DNA of 64,000 bases from an uncultured Prevotellaceae bacterium. Lineage in GTDB: Bacteria > Bacteroidota > Bacteroidia > Bacteroidales > Muribaculaceae. Under the pieces are notes generated by a model. The model made no database searches, was not told where the DNA came from, and was given only the letters and a program-made list of their open reading frames with translations. The stretch covers positions 104,682 to 168,681 of the forward strand of contig ONKU01000004.1 of NCBI GenBank assembly GCA_900318535.1, read 5' to 3'. Of this stretch, positions 7,663-17,764 are shown in pieces. A program made the position numbers and the translations under genes. Position 1 is the stretch's first letter, and each line of letters starts with the position of its first letter.

Positions 7663-7998
7663 CAATCGCCCGACGCTTCCTGGCAGTTAGGGAAGAATCC
7701 ATCTAAAACAATCGGTCCTTGAGCTCAACTCAAGGACCGATTGTCGCATCATAGATGCTGGTTTGTTGTGCTTTGTAATGGTTGGTTGTTGTTTCGTCGC
7801 TCACTCACAGGGCTTGCCGGCTGCATCGATAGCAATGGTTAGTTTGTATTTGGTATGGTTTGTTTTATCATTTTTATTAATGTGCGGCAAAAGTCGTTGT
7901 TTTAAGTGTGTTTACAGCCGGCCAAGCCTGTCGAGTGAATTAACATTATTATTAAGTCATTTATTCTTCACATTTTATTCTCATTTATTCTCACATTA
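7663..7998. other. Convergent intergenic region, no gene seen
   Basis: 336 bases between the ATPase and the XRE regulator. Apart from the hairpin at 7708-7744 it is AT-rich, with loose repeats of TTATTCTCA near 7965-7995. I see no gene in it. Confidence 0.6.
7708..7744 (+). terminator. Terminator of the HerA-like ATPase gene
   Basis: A perfect 16-bp stem: ACAATCGGTCCTTGAG (7708-7723) and its complement (7729-7744) around a 5-nt loop. It lies 46 nt after the stop codon. No T-tract follows. Confidence 0.75.
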
Positions 7999-8535
7999 TT
8001 ATTTCATTGGTCCAAATTGTTCGAAGCGCCCGTCGTTATAGAACACTACAATGTTGACTACACTGCGGGCATCTGAGGACGATGAGCCGCGCTGGGGCAT
8101 CCTCGAGGCAGAGTTGCTGCGCATGATGCTCTGGATCGTCTCGGTCATTGACGGGGAGCTGGGGATGCGCTGCGACGACTTGGCTGACGGGTGGTAAGCC
8201 ATCGGCTCATCGTCGTCAAACGAGATAGCACGCTGCTGACCCATGTCGTCGCTGGAAGTGCCATTGGGCTTGATGCCGTCTTTGGCATTGTCAGCATTTT
8301 CCCTGGCGTCACCGCCGTTCAGGATCATCTCGCCGTCACCAAACATCAGCCACATCACATTCAGGGTGGGATAGGCCCGATGGATTTTGCCGATGACCTC
8401 ATCGCTCACTTTCTTGTTGCGTCCGTTGAGCAACTGGGATAGGGTAGGACGAGGTATCTCGCATGTGTCAGCAAACTGAGAATTGGAAATCCCAGTCTGA
8501 TCAAGAAACATCTTTAACCTCGTTACAATATCCAT
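7999..8535 (-). CDS. XRE-family helix-turn-helix transcriptional regulator
   Basis: 178 residues. Residues 1-65 are a lambda-repressor-like HTH: RLKMFLDQTGISNSQFADTC, then IPRPTLSQLLNGRNKKVSDE as the recognition helix region, and a VMWLMFGDGEMIL ending typical of Bacteroidales regulators of this kind. Residues 70-150 look disordered and rich in Ser, Asp and Gln. The last residues (VNIVVFYNDGRFEQFGP) form a short conserved-looking beta segment. The target is unknown. Upstream lies a 1.1 kb AT-rich gap with two TTGTCA-TGACAA palindromes, which are candidate operators. No phage genes are adjacent, so a prophage repressor is not favoured. Confidence 0.8.
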   Translation of the reverse strand: MDIVTRLKMFLDQTGISNSQFADTCEIPRPTLSQLLNGRNKKVSDEVIGKIHRAYPTLNVMWLMFGDGEMILNGGDARENADNAKDGIKPNGTSSDDMGQQRAISFDDDEPMAYHPSAKSSQRIPSSPSMTETIQSIMRSNSASRMPQRGSSSSDARSVVNIVVFYNDGRFEQFGPMK

Positions 8536-9674
8536 TTAAGAACAATTTTTAGTTCGCGCTCAAGTGCGTGAGATTTCAAAATTTACCAAGCCTAAATTAT
8601 CTGACTTGATTCTTCGACTGGGAAAACCTCCCAAAATCGCCCCAAACCTCAAAAAATCGCTATTTGCGTTTTTTAATTTTGGGATTGCAAATTTAGAACG
8701 AAAAAATGAAACCACCAAATTTAAAAACGAAAATTTTATAATTTGCAATTAAATTTGTCAATTTATGACAATTATTGCCCGGTTTCAGTTGTAAATATTA
8801 TTACATAAAGAAAAACTTTAATATATATAGTATAACACGCACAAAAACAATGTATTATATATGTAATAATGATACGTTTTTGCAGTGACTGTAGCAACAT
8901 GCGCAATATATGTAGCAGTACTCGAGACTTTTGTCATAAAACGCTAAAAATCAGCTAATTGTAACTATATTTAATGAATGTTAATTGAAAAATTTATCCG
9001 TTTTGTAAACTTTGCGGTCGTAAATTCGCATTTTTCACTCGCGAGACGCATCTGTAAATACCCTTTTCTGGGCCGAAATCGCTGTTTTGGAAGTGTACCA
9101 GGATATTTTAAAACGCAAATCAACCACCGTTTTCAAAGCCGAATTCGGGGTTGGTAAAATACCATTTTTGGTTTTCTGGATGCTCAACTCGATTTCCTTG
9201 CGATTTTTTCCACGACCACCTAAAGCAGCCCTATTTTTCTAATTCTGCTCGATTCTAGCGAAATCTAGTATTTGTCAAATATTGACAAATATGCTTTGTT
9301 TGAGGGTGTTTTGTGTTGTTAATTATAGGATGTTTTTAGGTGTTTTTGATGCACTTGAAAAGTCAAAAAATGGCCTTTTTCTTGCCTCTAGGCAGATATC
9401 GGTCATATTTAGGCTTAAAATGGTCAAAAAGCGACTTTTTGACCAAAATTTGAGATTTCCAAAATGTCGGCTAAACATCGGTTTTTTGCCCAATCAACAG
9501 GCAGTTAAAGGGCGATTTCAGGTCCAGTATAAGATGTGTTTCTTGTGTATTTTCAACCTCAATTTCGAGCCTTTATTCAGGTCAAAGTTGGCTCATTGGC
9601 GCGAATTATCTGACCCCAAAATCGTGTGATTTTGGGATCCGCTTCATTTTTTAGGGTCCAAATGTGATGGATTT
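8536..9674. other. AT-rich gene-poor region of 1.1 kb
   Basis: Base composition falls sharply against both flanks. I find no reading frame with convincing protein character. Structures visible: TTGTCA-N5-TGACAA near 8758-8774, a 23-nt near-perfect palindrome TATTTGTCAA-N3-TTGACAAATA near 9270-9292, an 11-bp stem TGGTCAAAAAG/CTTTTTGACCA near 9430-9454, and CCCAAAATC/GATTTTGGG near 9615-9637 just downstream of uvrA. A possible plus-strand promoter (TTG near 8985, TAAAC-TTTG at 9006-9014) has no gene behind it. Confidence 0.55.
9615..9637 (-). terminator. Probable terminator of uvrA
   Basis: CCCAAAATC and GATTTTGGG form a 9-bp stem with a 4-6 nt loop, about 40 nt beyond the uvrA stop codon on the minus strand. 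Confidence 0.5.
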
Positions 9675-12509
9675 CTAGTGTGTGAGTTCGGTTTTCAGGA
9701 ATTGTGCCGTGGCCGATGTTGTGGATTGAGCCACCTGTTCGGGTGTGCCGCTTGCGATGACTTGCCCCCCGTTCCTACCCCCCTCGGGTCCCATGTCGAT
9801 GATATAGTCGGCGCACTTGATGATGTCCATATTGTGTTCGATGACGATGACGGTGTTGCCCTTATCGACGAGTCGGTTGAGCACGCCAAGCAGCACCTTG
9901 ATGTCCTCGAAGTGCAAACCCGTGGTGGGCTCGTCAAGGATATATACCGTCTTGCCGGTGTCCTTTTTGGCCAGCTCACAGGCTAGCTTCACGCGCTGGC
10001 ACTCTCCGCCCGACAGTGTGCTGGACGGTTGCCCCAACTTGATATATCCCAGTCCCACATCCTGGAGGACCTTGATCTTCCTCAATATCGAGGGTACCGC
10101 GTCAAAGAACTCCACGGCCTGGTTGATGGTCATGTCGAGCACGTCGGCAATCGATTTGCCCTTGAACTTCACTTCCAGCGTCTCGCGGTTGTAGCGTTTG
10201 CCGCCGCATTCCTCACAGGGGACGAGCACATCGGGCAGGAAATTCATCTCGACGGTCTTGTAGCCGTTGCCGTTGCACTTCTCGCACCGCCCTCCGGCAG
10301 TGTTGAATGAGAAGCGTCCGGGCTTGTATGCGCGGATTTTGGACTCGGGAAGGTTGACGAACAGGTTGCGGATATCGGTGAACACACCGGTGTAGGTGGC
10401 TGCATTGGAGCGCGGTGTGCGCCCCAGAGGCATCTGGTCGACCGTGACCACCTTGTCCACGTTTTCAAGGCCCTGGACGGTGTCGTAGGGCATTGGAGCG
10501 GTATTGGAGCGGTATAGCCGTTGGCTCAGGATGGGCTGCAGCGTGGCGTTGATGAGCGTAGACTTGCCGCTGCCGCTGACTCCCGTCACGCAGATGAAGG
10601 TGCCCAAGGGCAGTGTGATATCCACTCCCTTGAGGTTGTTGCCGCGGCAACCTGTCAGGCTCAGGCTCTTGCCGTTGCCGGGGCGTCGCTGTTTGGGTAT
10701 TTCGATGGTGCGTGTACCGTTCAGGTAGTCAGCCGTCAGGGTGTGCTGCTTGAGCAGCTGTTCCGGGGTGCCTACAAACACGATATTGCCCCCCTTGCGG
10801 CCGGCAAGCGGGCCGATGTCGATGACGTAATCGGCCTGGAGCATCATGTCCTTGTCATGTTCGACGACAAGAATGGTGTTACCGTCGTCGCGTAGGGTCT
10901 TCAACGAATTGATCAAACGCTGGTTGTCGCGCTGATGCAGGCCGATGGACGGCTCGTCAAGGATGTAGAGGACGTTGACCAGGCGAGAGCCGATCTGTGT
11001 GGCCAGCCTGATGCGCTGACTCTCGCCGCCTGACAGAGAAGCTGAGCTGCGGTTCAGCGACATATAGTCGAGGCCCACTTCCAGCAGGAAATTGAGCCTG
11101 GAGCTGATTTCCTTGACGATTTCCCTCGCGATTTCCCATTGCATGGGGGTGACATGGTTGTGGAGGTCCTCGATCCAGTCACGCAGCTCGCTGATGTCCA
11201 TCGCAGCCAGTTCGGCAATATTCTTGCCGTTGAGCCTGAAGTGCAGCGCCTCGCGGTTGAGTTTCGCTCCGCCGCACTCGGGGCATACCGCACGCGACAG
11301 GAATTGTTCGGCCCATTTTTGGGCGCCGGCAGTGGCGGTATCGTCCTGCAGCATCTCGATATACTTGACCACACCGTCAAAGGTGAGGAAATAGTTGCTG
11401 GTGCTCAGGGTCTCGGTGCGCAGATTCAAGCGCTCGTTGGTGCCGTTGAGGATGTCGTTAAGGGCCTCCTCAGGCAACTCGCACAGCGGTGTGTCCAGTG
11501 TACAGCCGTATTTCTCGCAAATAGCGGCTATCTGCCAGAATATCTGCACATTCTTGTATTTTCCCAGCGGATTGATGCCACCGGCCTTGATGCTCAAGGT
11601 CATGTCGGGCATGATTTTGTCCCTGTCGATAATATTGACATATCCCAGGCCCTTGCAATGCGGGCAGGCTCCCAGCGGGGAATTGAACGAGAAATTGTGG
11701 GGAGCGGGTTCCAGATAAGACAGCCCGGTGGCGGGATCCATGAGCGAGCGGCTGTAGTAGCCCACTTCGTCGGTCTTGGCGTCGAGGATCATCAGCTGGC
11801 CGTTTCCTTGCTTGAATGCCAGGTCAACGGTCTCGGCAAGGCGTTTGGTGTCCTTGGCCCCCACTTTGAGGCGGTCCACCACGAGCTCCACGCTGTGGTT
11901 GACATATCGGTCCAGCTTCATGCCGAAGGTGATTTCGCGCAGCTCGCCATCGACGCGCACGTTGATATATCCCTTCTTGCGCAGGTTCTCAAACAGGTCC
12001 TTGTAGTGTCCCTTGCGGTTCTTGACCAGTGGCGACAGGATATAGATGCGTCGCCCGTCGTAGCGTTCGAGAATCAGGCTCAGGATCTTGTCGATGGTGT
12101 ATTTCACCATCTTCTCCCCCGAGAGGTAGGAATAGGCGTCGGCAGCGCGGGCATACAGCAACCTGAGGTAGTCATAGACCTCGGTCGTCGTGCCCACGGT
12201 GCTGCGAGGGTTGCGGTTCACGGTCTTCTGCCCTATCGAGATAACGGGACACAGGCCGGAAATCTTGTCCACGTTGGGACGTTCCAGCATGCCGAGCATG
12301 TTGCGGGCATAGGAAGAGAAGGTTTCCAGGTAACGCCGTTGCCCCTCGGCAAACACCGTGTCAAATGCCAGCGACGACTTGCCGCTGCCACTCAGGCCGG
12401 TGATGACGGTGAGCTTGTCGTGGGGAATCTCCACGTCGATGTTCTTCAGGTTGTGAACCTTGGCACCGAGCACCTGGACGCATTCTGTTTCTTGCCCGTT
12501 AAGTTTCAT
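9675..12509 (-). CDS. uvrA: Excinuclease ABC subunit A
   Basis: 944 residues, normal for UvrA. It is the damage-sensing ATPase of nucleotide excision repair and passes DNA to UvrB. Two ABC modules are visible: Walker A GLSGSGKS at 38-45 with signature LSGGESQRI, then [10 protein letters not shown] near 640-650 with LSGGECQRV, each followed by an [16 protein letters not shown] Walker B. Zinc-finger segments [16 protein letters not shown] and CEKCNGNGY...CEECGG are present. The early segment [19 protein letters not shown] replaces the Cys-bearing version of E. coli, as I recall for one of the two UvrA paralogues of Bacteroidetes. Last gene of a minus-strand cluster, 23 nt after the transglycosylase gene. 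Confidence 0.95.
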   Translation of the reverse strand: MKLNGQETECVQVLGAKVHNLKNIDVEIPHDKLTVITGLSGSGKSSLAFDTVFAEGQRRYLETFSSYARNMLGMLERPNVDKISGLCPVISIGQKTVNRNPRSTVGTTTEVYDYLRLLYARAADAYSYLSGEKMVKYTIDKILSLILERYDGRRIYILSPLVKNRKGHYKDLFENLRKKGYINVRVDGELREITFGMKLDRYVNHSVELVVDRLKVGAKDTKRLAETVDLAFKQGNGQLMILDAKTDEVGYYSRSLMDPATGLSYLEPAPHNFSFNSPLGACPHCKGLGYVNIIDRDKIMPDMTLSIKAGGINPLGKYKNVQIFWQIAAICEKYGCTLDTPLCELPEEALNDILNGTNERLNLRTETLSTSNYFLTFDGVVKYIEMLQDDTATAGAQKWAEQFLSRAVCPECGGAKLNREALHFRLNGKNIAELAAMDISELRDWIEDLHNHVTPMQWEIAREIVKEISSRLNFLLEVGLDYMSLNRSSASLSGGESQRIRLATQIGSRLVNVLYILDEPSIGLHQRDNQRLINSLKTLRDDGNTILVVEHDKDMMLQADYVIDIGPLAGRKGGNIVFVGTPEQLLKQHTLTADYLNGTRTIEIPKQRRPGNGKSLSLTGCRGNNLKGVDITLPLGTFICVTGVSGSGKSTLINATLQPILSQRLYRSNTAPMPYDTVQGLENVDKVVTVDQMPLGRTPRSNAATYTGVFTDIRNLFVNLPESKIRAYKPGRFSFNTAGGRCEKCNGNGYKTVEMNFLPDVLVPCEECGGKRYNRETLEVKFKGKSIADVLDMTINQAVEFFDAVPSILRKIKVLQDVGLGYIKLGQPSSTLSGGECQRVKLACELAKKDTGKTVYILDEPTTGLHFEDIKVLLGVLNRLVDKGNTVIVIEHNMDIIKCADYIIDMGPEGGRNGGQVIASGTPEQVAQSTTSATAQFLKTELTH

Positions 12510-12532
12510 GACTTGGTTTTATGATTGTGGGC

Positions 12533-13498
12533 TTAATCGATGACCCAATCCTTGTTGTAAACGGTAAAGGTGCGCTTGCTCCTGTACAGCTCATTCTGCT
12601 TGGGGATGCGCACTTTGTAGGTCTTTCCCGAAGCGTTGGTGAGCTTGGCGGAACGTATCCACGGGTTGGCCTCGCGCAGTTGGGCGTAGGTGATGCCCTT
12701 GCCCTTGGCCCAGTCGATCCAGCTGGCCACGGCTCCCGTGACGTCAACTGTGGTGTAGTCCACCGGCTGGTACAGGTGCTTGCGCGAGAAGCGGTAGCCG
12801 TAGCGTTTGGGCGATTCCATCACCAGCTTGTAGGCGATGATGCGGAACACATATCGTGAGGTCTCCTGGACCAGATACAGGTCAAAGGAGTTGTCCACCT
12901 TTTGCTTTGTCAGCTCGTTGGTGAGCCGTTGCATGCCCGCATTATAGCTGGCGGCAACGGTGGGCCAGTGGCCGTATTTCTTGTAGGCTGACTTGAGGTA
13001 CTTGCAAGCGGCTACGGTCGCTTTCTCGGGGTCGTAGCGCTCATCCACCTCGTCATTCACTTCGAGGCCGTAATCACGGCCCGTGCCGGCCAGCAACTGC
13101 CACATTCCGGCAGCCTTGGCGCTGGAGTAGGCGTTGTAGTCCATCGAACTCTCGGTCACAGCCAGGTACAGAAAATCGAGGGGGATACCTTGCTCCTTGA
13201 GAATCTTGGCCAGCGCGGGAAAATAGCGGTTAGCGCGCTTGAAGCACAACTCGGTCGTCGTCTGGCCGTAGATGATGCCTGTCAATTCACGGTCCAGGCG
13301 TTCGGCCATGTCCAGGCGGTCAAAGCTCACCTTTTCCCCGGCAAACGTCACACTGGTGGGAATGTCAGGGCTCGCCGTCGTGCTGAACACGGGCGATGAT
13401 GAGGATGAACTCGACTTGCTGTACTCTCTTTTGAGCTGTGCCTGACCTGTGACGGAAATCACCATCAGCAGGGTGGCCATCAATATGATTCTCTTCAT
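12533..13498 (-). CDS. Membrane-bound or periplasmic lytic transglycosylase (SLT/MltD-like)
   Basis: 321 residues with a signal peptide (MKRIILMATLLMVISVTGQAQ). The SLT domain cleaves peptidoglycan glycan strands to 1,6-anhydro products. Motif 1 is AVTESSMDYNAYSSAKAAGM, with catalytic Glu115; motif 2 is GMWQLLAGTGRDYGL; motif 3 is VAASYNAG. A serine-rich stretch (28-37) links the signal peptide to the domain. The tail (about 290-321) resembles a worn LysM-like or DUF segment with KTYKVRIPKQNE. It lies 24 nt after the type IX C-terminal-domain gene and 23 nt before uvrA, so the three are probably co-transcribed despite unrelated functions. Confidence 0.88.
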   Translation of the reverse strand: MKRIILMATLLMVISVTGQAQLKREYSKSSSSSSSPVFSTTASPDIPTSVTFAGEKVSFDRLDMAERLDRELTGIIYGQTTTELCFKRANRYFPALAKILKEQGIPLDFLYLAVTESSMDYNAYSSAKAAGMWQLLAGTGRDYGLEVNDEVDERYDPEKATVAACKYLKSAYKKYGHWPTVAASYNAGMQRLTNELTKQKVDNSFDLYLVQETSRYVFRIIAYKLVMESPKRYGYRFSRKHLYQPVDYTTVDVTGAVASWIDWAKGKGITYAQLREANPWIRSAKLTNASGKTYKVRIPKQNELYRSKRTFTVYNKDWVID

Positions 13499-13522
13499 GA
13501 GGTTTTGGGTTCTTTCTAGTCG

Positions 13523-14878
13523 TTAATAACCGCCACCGCCGTCCATTCCGCCGCCCGACGTGCCGTTGGCGCCCTTCTTGTAGCGCAGGATGGTGATGTC
13601 GCCGCGTTTCTTGTACTTCACGCCGTCACTGCCCGTTGCGGTCACCACGTAATAGTACACGCCGGTGTCCACGAGGCGGCCCTTATAGGTGCCGTCCCAG
13701 CCGCTGCCGGGGTCGGTGAACTCACACACGCAGGTTCCCCAGCGGTTGAAAATCCAGCAGTGGAACTCCACCAGCGACTTGTAAGACACCTTCCAGATGT
13801 CGTTGACGCCCTCGGTCGAGCCCGGCGAGAACACGTTGGGGCACACCAGCTCGCTCTCGCTCACGGTGATGGTGTAGGTCTCTCCCTCAAACTGGCAGGT
13901 GCCGGCGCCGTTGGCCACCCTGTAGCGCATGTAGTAGGTGCCGGCTTCGTTGAAGGTGTAGTCCACCTCGTCCTGGTTATATTGCAGGATAATGTCTTCA
14001 AAATCGGGGTCAGAGGCCATTTCCCACACGCGATAGACTACGGCGTCGGTGGGATAGCCCGTGAACACAATGTGTACCGGTGCCGAGCCGCCAAGTCCGC
14101 TGTCCAGGCCTTTCTCATTGTTGTTGCCACGCATCTCCTGCACGGCAATGGAGCCGCAGCTCACGGCCTGTGTCTGGTAGAGCTGGCTCTCGATGGTCTC
14201 TTCAAGTCCCCATTGCTCCAGGAACTGGTCGCCCGACAGCGTGAACACCGTGTTGCACAGCGGCGGATCAATCTGGATTTCATCGTCCAGGCTCTCGAAG
14301 GTCTCGACGACGGGTTGCTCCTGCCAATCGGTGGAGTCCTCTCGCATCAGGGTGTTGTAGGACAACTTGATTTGGCGGTCAAGCACCTCGATGCGTCCAT
14401 TGAGGGTACAGTAGAGTATCTTGGGAGCCCTGCCGTCAACATTGAAGCTCAACAGGCTGCAGGGAGTGTCGTCGATAAAGAAGATGTCGTTGAGCTCCAT
14501 GTAATAGTCGGCATAGTTGACCACCCAGCAGTAGTATGGATGGTTGGAGCCCTCCTGGATCTTGTAACCGATGTTGGGTGTGATTTTATTCAGCGTGGTT
14601 GCAGCACCGTTCCAGCGGATATCGGAAACCGGTTCCATAACAAGGCCACCGTCACGATAGTAAAAGCTTTCCCATGTCGCCGGTTCGCCGGTCGATGAGT
14701 TGAAGGTCATGCTCACCCCTTGGGTGTCATAGACTACATAAATCTTGTCCAGGCCCGTACTCATCTCGGGCGTCACCTCAATGACGGGATGTTCCCCCAC
14801 TCCGGTAAAAGACACCTGGCCGCTCGCCGACAACAAAGCCAGCGCGGCCGCCATGAGCGAAATCAACTTCTTATTCAT
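13523..14878 (-). CDS. Secreted protein with gliding-motility/type IX C-terminal domain
   Basis: 451 residues from the ATG at 14876-14878; a GTG nine bases earlier is possible but less likely. A signal peptide (MNKKLISLMAAALALLSASG) is followed by an N-terminal region I do not recognise and a PKD/Ig-like segment around 255-340. The C-terminal 90 residues match the CHU_C / gliding-motility-associated domain: CPNVFSPGSTEGVNDIWKV, FNRWGTCVCEF, GWDGTYKG and DTGVYYYVVTATG. This domain acts as a type B sorting signal for type IX secretion, so the protein should reach the surface. A Gly-rich tail (GTSGGGMDGGGGY) is unusual after such a domain. First gene of the cluster ending in uvrA. Confidence 0.82.
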   Translation of the reverse strand: MNKKLISLMAAALALLSASGQVSFTGVGEHPVIEVTPEMSTGLDKIYVVYDTQGVSMTFNSSTGEPATWESFYYRDGGLVMEPVSDIRWNGAATTLNKITPNIGYKIQEGSNHPYYCWVVNYADYYMELNDIFFIDDTPCSLLSFNVDGRAPKILYCTLNGRIEVLDRQIKLSYNTLMREDSTDWQEQPVVETFESLDDEIQIDPPLCNTVFTLSGDQFLEQWGLEETIESQLYQTQAVSCGSIAVQEMRGNNNEKGLDSGLGGSAPVHIVFTGYPTDAVVYRVWEMASDPDFEDIILQYNQDEVDYTFNEAGTYYMRYRVANGAGTCQFEGETYTITVSESELVCPNVFSPGSTEGVNDIWKVSYKSLVEFHCWIFNRWGTCVCEFTDPGSGWDGTYKGRLVDTGVYYYVVTATGSDGVKYKKRGDITILRYKKGANGTSGGGMDGGGGY

Positions 14879-14929
14879 AGTGCGCACTTGAAATCTCTTT
14901 ATTTATATATTATAACGTGTAGCCACGCT

Positions 14930-14959
14930 GGTTATTGCCCCGACCGGGAAACAATAACC
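14930..14959 (-). terminator. Terminator of the large BspA-like gene
   Basis: GGTTATTG (14930-14937) and CAATAACC (14952-14959) form an 8-bp stem; inside it CCC and GGG extend the helix. It lies 34 nt after the stop codon on the minus strand. Confidence 0.6.
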
Positions 14960-14992
14960 ATGGGGGCACTGGATTTGGGACAAACGGCTGCC

Positions 14993-17710
14993 TTAAAGGA
15001 TGATGTTGATGATGGCGTTGATATCGGCGATGTTCACCTCGCCGTCACCGTTCACGTCGGCACGGCCTTCATAGGTGTCGACCTCCCCATGGATGACACC
15101 GATGATGCAATTCACATCAGCGATGTTCACCTCGCCATCGGCATTCACGTCACCAGTCAGTATATTGGCTTTTCCGGTGAGATAGCCTGGGGCGCTTGGG
15201 CCGCCGTCGATGCGGGCACGGGCGGCATCCACATGGTTCACATCGTAAACTGTTCCTTGACCGCCGACAAGCTTGGTGCAGCCAAGAAACATTTCCTTGG
15301 ATTCAGTCACGGCATCTGTACTCCAGCTATTGCCGGCATATACCGTTTCCAGGTTCTTGCAGCCATTGAACATGGCCTCCATGTTCCGCACATTAGACGT
15401 ATTGAAGCGACTCAAGTCAAGGGATGCCAAAGTATCGCATCCAGCAAACATGCCTCCCATGTCTCTTACATTCGCGGTGTTGAAGTCACTCACGTCGAGT
15501 GTTGCCAACGATTTGCAGCCCTGGAACATGTACTCCATTTCTGTTGCGCTCGAGGTGTTCATGCCACTCAAGTCTAAATCAGTCAAGGATTTACAGCCCG
15601 AGAATGCATATCCCATGTATTTCACATTCGAGGTTTTGAAGCCACTCAAGTCAAGGGATGCCAATGAACGGCAGCCAGCGAACATGCCTGCCATGTCTTT
15701 CAGACTATCTGCCTTGAAGCCACTCAGGTTTAGAGAAGTCAAAGTATCGCAGTCCGAGAACATGCGTGCCATGTTTGTCACATTCGCGGTGTTGAAAGTG
15801 CTCAGGTCAAGCGAGAGCAAAGAATCGCAGTCGGCGAACATCGCCCACATGTTTGTCACATTCGAGGTGTTGAAGCTGCTCAAGTCAATGGATTTCAATG
15901 ATTTACAGCCAGCGAACATCCTTCTCATGTCGGTCACTGAACTGGTGTTCAAATGGTTGATTCCAGTAATGGAATCGAGCTTGTTCATTCCATAAAACCA
16001 ACCGCAAGTGGAAGTGGGACGGGCAGCGACAAAAGTCGAGTCAAACGCCACCTGGGTGATGCCCGCGGCATATTCAGACCATCCGGGATTGACTGCTCCC
16101 GTATTCAGCAAATAGGTAGTGCTTGGGCGGATGGAACGCTCGTCGTCGTAGTAGAACGTCAACGTCGAGTCGCCGGCGGATAGCAGTGCATAGGCAATTC
16201 TTTTTCTGGAAAGATAGCCTGGATTGGTGGGGCCTTCATCTATATGGGCATAATCGACATCCACATGGCTCTCATCATAAACTGTACCTTGCTCACCGAC
16301 AAGGCTGGTGCAGCCATAAAACATTGCGTTGGAAGAAGTCACTGAATCTGTAGTCCAGCCTTTGCTTGCATATATTGTTTCCAGATCATTACAGCCCCAG
16401 AACATGGCCTCCATGTTCCGCACATTCGAAGTGTTGAAACTGCTCAAGTCAAGGGACGTCAATGATTGGCAGTTCTGAAACAGGCCTCCCATGTTTGTCA
16501 CGTTCAAAGTGTTGAAACTGCTCACGTCGAGGGTAGTCAAAGAGCTGCAATCAAGAAACATCGCTGCCAGATCAGTCACATTAGAGGTATTAAATCCACT
16601 TACATCAAGGAAAGTCAATGATGTACAGTCCCTGAACATTGTCCTCATGTCTGTCACTTTTGCGGTGTTGAAGTGGCTCAGGTCGAGGGTATCCAAAGAT
16701 GTGCAGTATCCAAACATGCCATGCATGTTTGTCACATTCGAGGTATTGAAGCCACTCAAGTTAAGGGAAGTCAATGACCTGCAGTACCCGAACATAGCTG
16801 CCATGCTTGTCACATTGTCGGTGTTGAAGTTACTCACGTCAAGCGAGGTCAATGACCAGCAGGAAGCAAACATGCCACTCATGCTTGTCACATTGTCGGT
16901 GTTGAAGCGACTCACATCAAGGGAAGTCAAGGACCAGCAGTCAGCGAACATTATATTCATCTCTGTCACATTCGACGTGTTGAAGTTACTCACATCAAGG
17001 GAGGTCAAAGAACTGCAGCCAGCGAACATTTCCCACATGTTTGTCACATTCGAGGTGTTGAAGCTACTCACGTCAAGGGTAGTCAAGGATTTGCAGTCGT
17101 GGAACATGCCAAACATGGTTGTCACATTCACGGTGTTAAAGCCGCTTAGGTCAATGGATGTCAAAGATTCGCATTCAGCAAACATAAAGTCCATGTCTGT
17201 CACCTTCGAAGTGCTGAAGTCACTCACATCAAGAGAGGTCAGGGATGTGCAGAAATTAAACATGGCCTTCATTGTCGTCACATTCGAGGTATTGAAGCTT
17301 TTCAGATCCAAGGAAGTCAAGGATTTGCAACCGTTGAACATGCCTTCCATGTCGGTCACTGAATCGGTAATTAAATAATTGATTCCAGTAATGGAGTTAA
17401 GCTTTTCCATAGGGTTAAACCAACAGCGAGTGGAAGTTGGACGGGCAGCGACAAATGTGGTATCAAACACCACCCGGGTCACTTTTCCATAGTTCTCACG
17501 CCATTTGGGAACACTATCCTGAGCATTCACCAAATAGGACGTGCCGGGGCGTGAACTGCGCTGGTCATCATAGAAGAACGTCAGCGTGCTGTCGGCCTCG
17601 GTAAATATGGTGTAAGCCTCCTGTGCCCTCGCTGCAAATGATACAAACATCAGCAACATAAGCATCAGGCATCGGCTCATGGATATCTTGTAATTAATTG
17701 GTCGTTTCAT
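14993..17710 (-). CDS. BspA-like leucine-rich repeat surface protein with C-terminal dockerin-like repeats
   Basis: 905 residues. After a signal peptide (ending near FAARAQE) come two tandem modules. Each opens with a TLTF(F/Y)YDD-x-RS...VVFDTTFVAARPTST cap and is followed by 26-residue repeats of the form MF-x-x-C-x-SLTSLDLSxFNTSNVTxM (DUF285/BspA family). I count about 12 full repeats plus caps in module 1 and about 7 in module 2. Repeats are spaced 78 bp in DNA. The C-terminus has two calcium-binding repeats with GDVNADGEVNIADVN and DVNGDGEVNIADINAI. BspA proteins are surface adhesins that bind matrix proteins or other bacteria; that role here is inferred. A shorter, single-module paralogue lies at 41427-42644. 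Confidence 0.88.
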   Translation of the reverse strand: MKRPINYKISMSRCLMLMLLMFVSFAARAQEAYTIFTEADSTLTFFYDDQRSSRPGTSYLVNAQDSVPKWRENYGKVTRVVFDTTFVAARPTSTRCWFNPMEKLNSITGINYLITDSVTDMEGMFNGCKSLTSLDLKSFNTSNVTTMKAMFNFCTSLTSLDVSDFSTSKVTDMDFMFAECESLTSIDLSGFNTVNVTTMFGMFHDCKSLTTLDVSSFNTSNVTNMWEMFAGCSSLTSLDVSNFNTSNVTEMNIMFADCWSLTSLDVSRFNTDNVTSMSGMFASCWSLTSLDVSNFNTDNVTSMAAMFGYCRSLTSLNLSGFNTSNVTNMHGMFGYCTSLDTLDLSHFNTAKVTDMRTMFRDCTSLTFLDVSGFNTSNVTDLAAMFLDCSSLTTLDVSSFNTLNVTNMGGLFQNCQSLTSLDLSSFNTSNVRNMEAMFWGCNDLETIYASKGWTTDSVTSSNAMFYGCTSLVGEQGTVYDESHVDVDYAHIDEGPTNPGYLSRKRIAYALLSAGDSTLTFYYDDERSIRPSTTYLLNTGAVNPGWSEYAAGITQVAFDSTFVAARPTSTCGWFYGMNKLDSITGINHLNTSSVTDMRRMFAGCKSLKSIDLSSFNTSNVTNMWAMFADCDSLLSLDLSTFNTANVTNMARMFSDCDTLTSLNLSGFKADSLKDMAGMFAGCRSLASLDLSGFKTSNVKYMGYAFSGCKSLTDLDLSGMNTSSATEMEYMFQGCKSLATLDVSDFNTANVRDMGGMFAGCDTLASLDLSRFNTSNVRNMEAMFNGCKNLETVYAGNSWSTDAVTESKEMFLGCTKLVGGQGTVYDVNHVDAARARIDGGPSAPGYLTGKANILTGDVNADGEVNIADVNCIIGVIHGEVDTYEGRADVNGDGEVNIADINAIINIIL

Positions 17711-17756
17711 CGTCTATGTGTTATAGTTCAGTTAATGATTCCATTGATTGAAACTG

Positions 17757-17764
17757 CAAATTTA
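17757..17764 (-). promoter_or_regulatory. -7 box of the large BspA-like gene
   Basis: TAAATTTG on the minus strand, 47 nt before the start codon. No clear -33 TTTG at the usual distance. Confidence 0.4.

Noticed and set aside
7763-8041. 92-codon frame between the HerA-like ATPase and the XRE regulator
   Set aside because: Overlaps the end of the XRE gene and lies in low-complexity TTATTCTCA repeats; no motif.
7999-8535. Prophage repressor
   Set aside because: No integrase, structural or lysis gene occurs within the window near this regulator.
8560-8752. Two 62-codon frames on opposite strands in the AT-rich gap
   Set aside because: They mirror each other in AT-rich DNA, show Phe/Lys/Asn-biased composition without motifs, and lack start signals.
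9282-9629. 115-codon frame in the AT-rich gap
   Set aside because: Composition is that of AT-rich non-coding DNA; it contains the palindromes of the region and has no recognisable domain.
11139-12524. Long open frame on the plus strand opposite uvrA (461 codons)
   Set aside because: It is the antisense shadow of a GC-rich coding gene: no family motif, His/Gly/Val-rich composition, and uvrA on the other strand is certain. The same applies to long frames opposite mrdA (21358-23010), nifJ (27518-29200), DUF4954 (34900-36513) and the sialidase (37026-38351).
14993-17710. CRISPR-like regular 78-bp spacing of similar sequence
   Set aside because: The periodicity is the 26-residue leucine-rich repeat of a continuous reading frame, with no fixed repeat-spacer structure and no cas genes.
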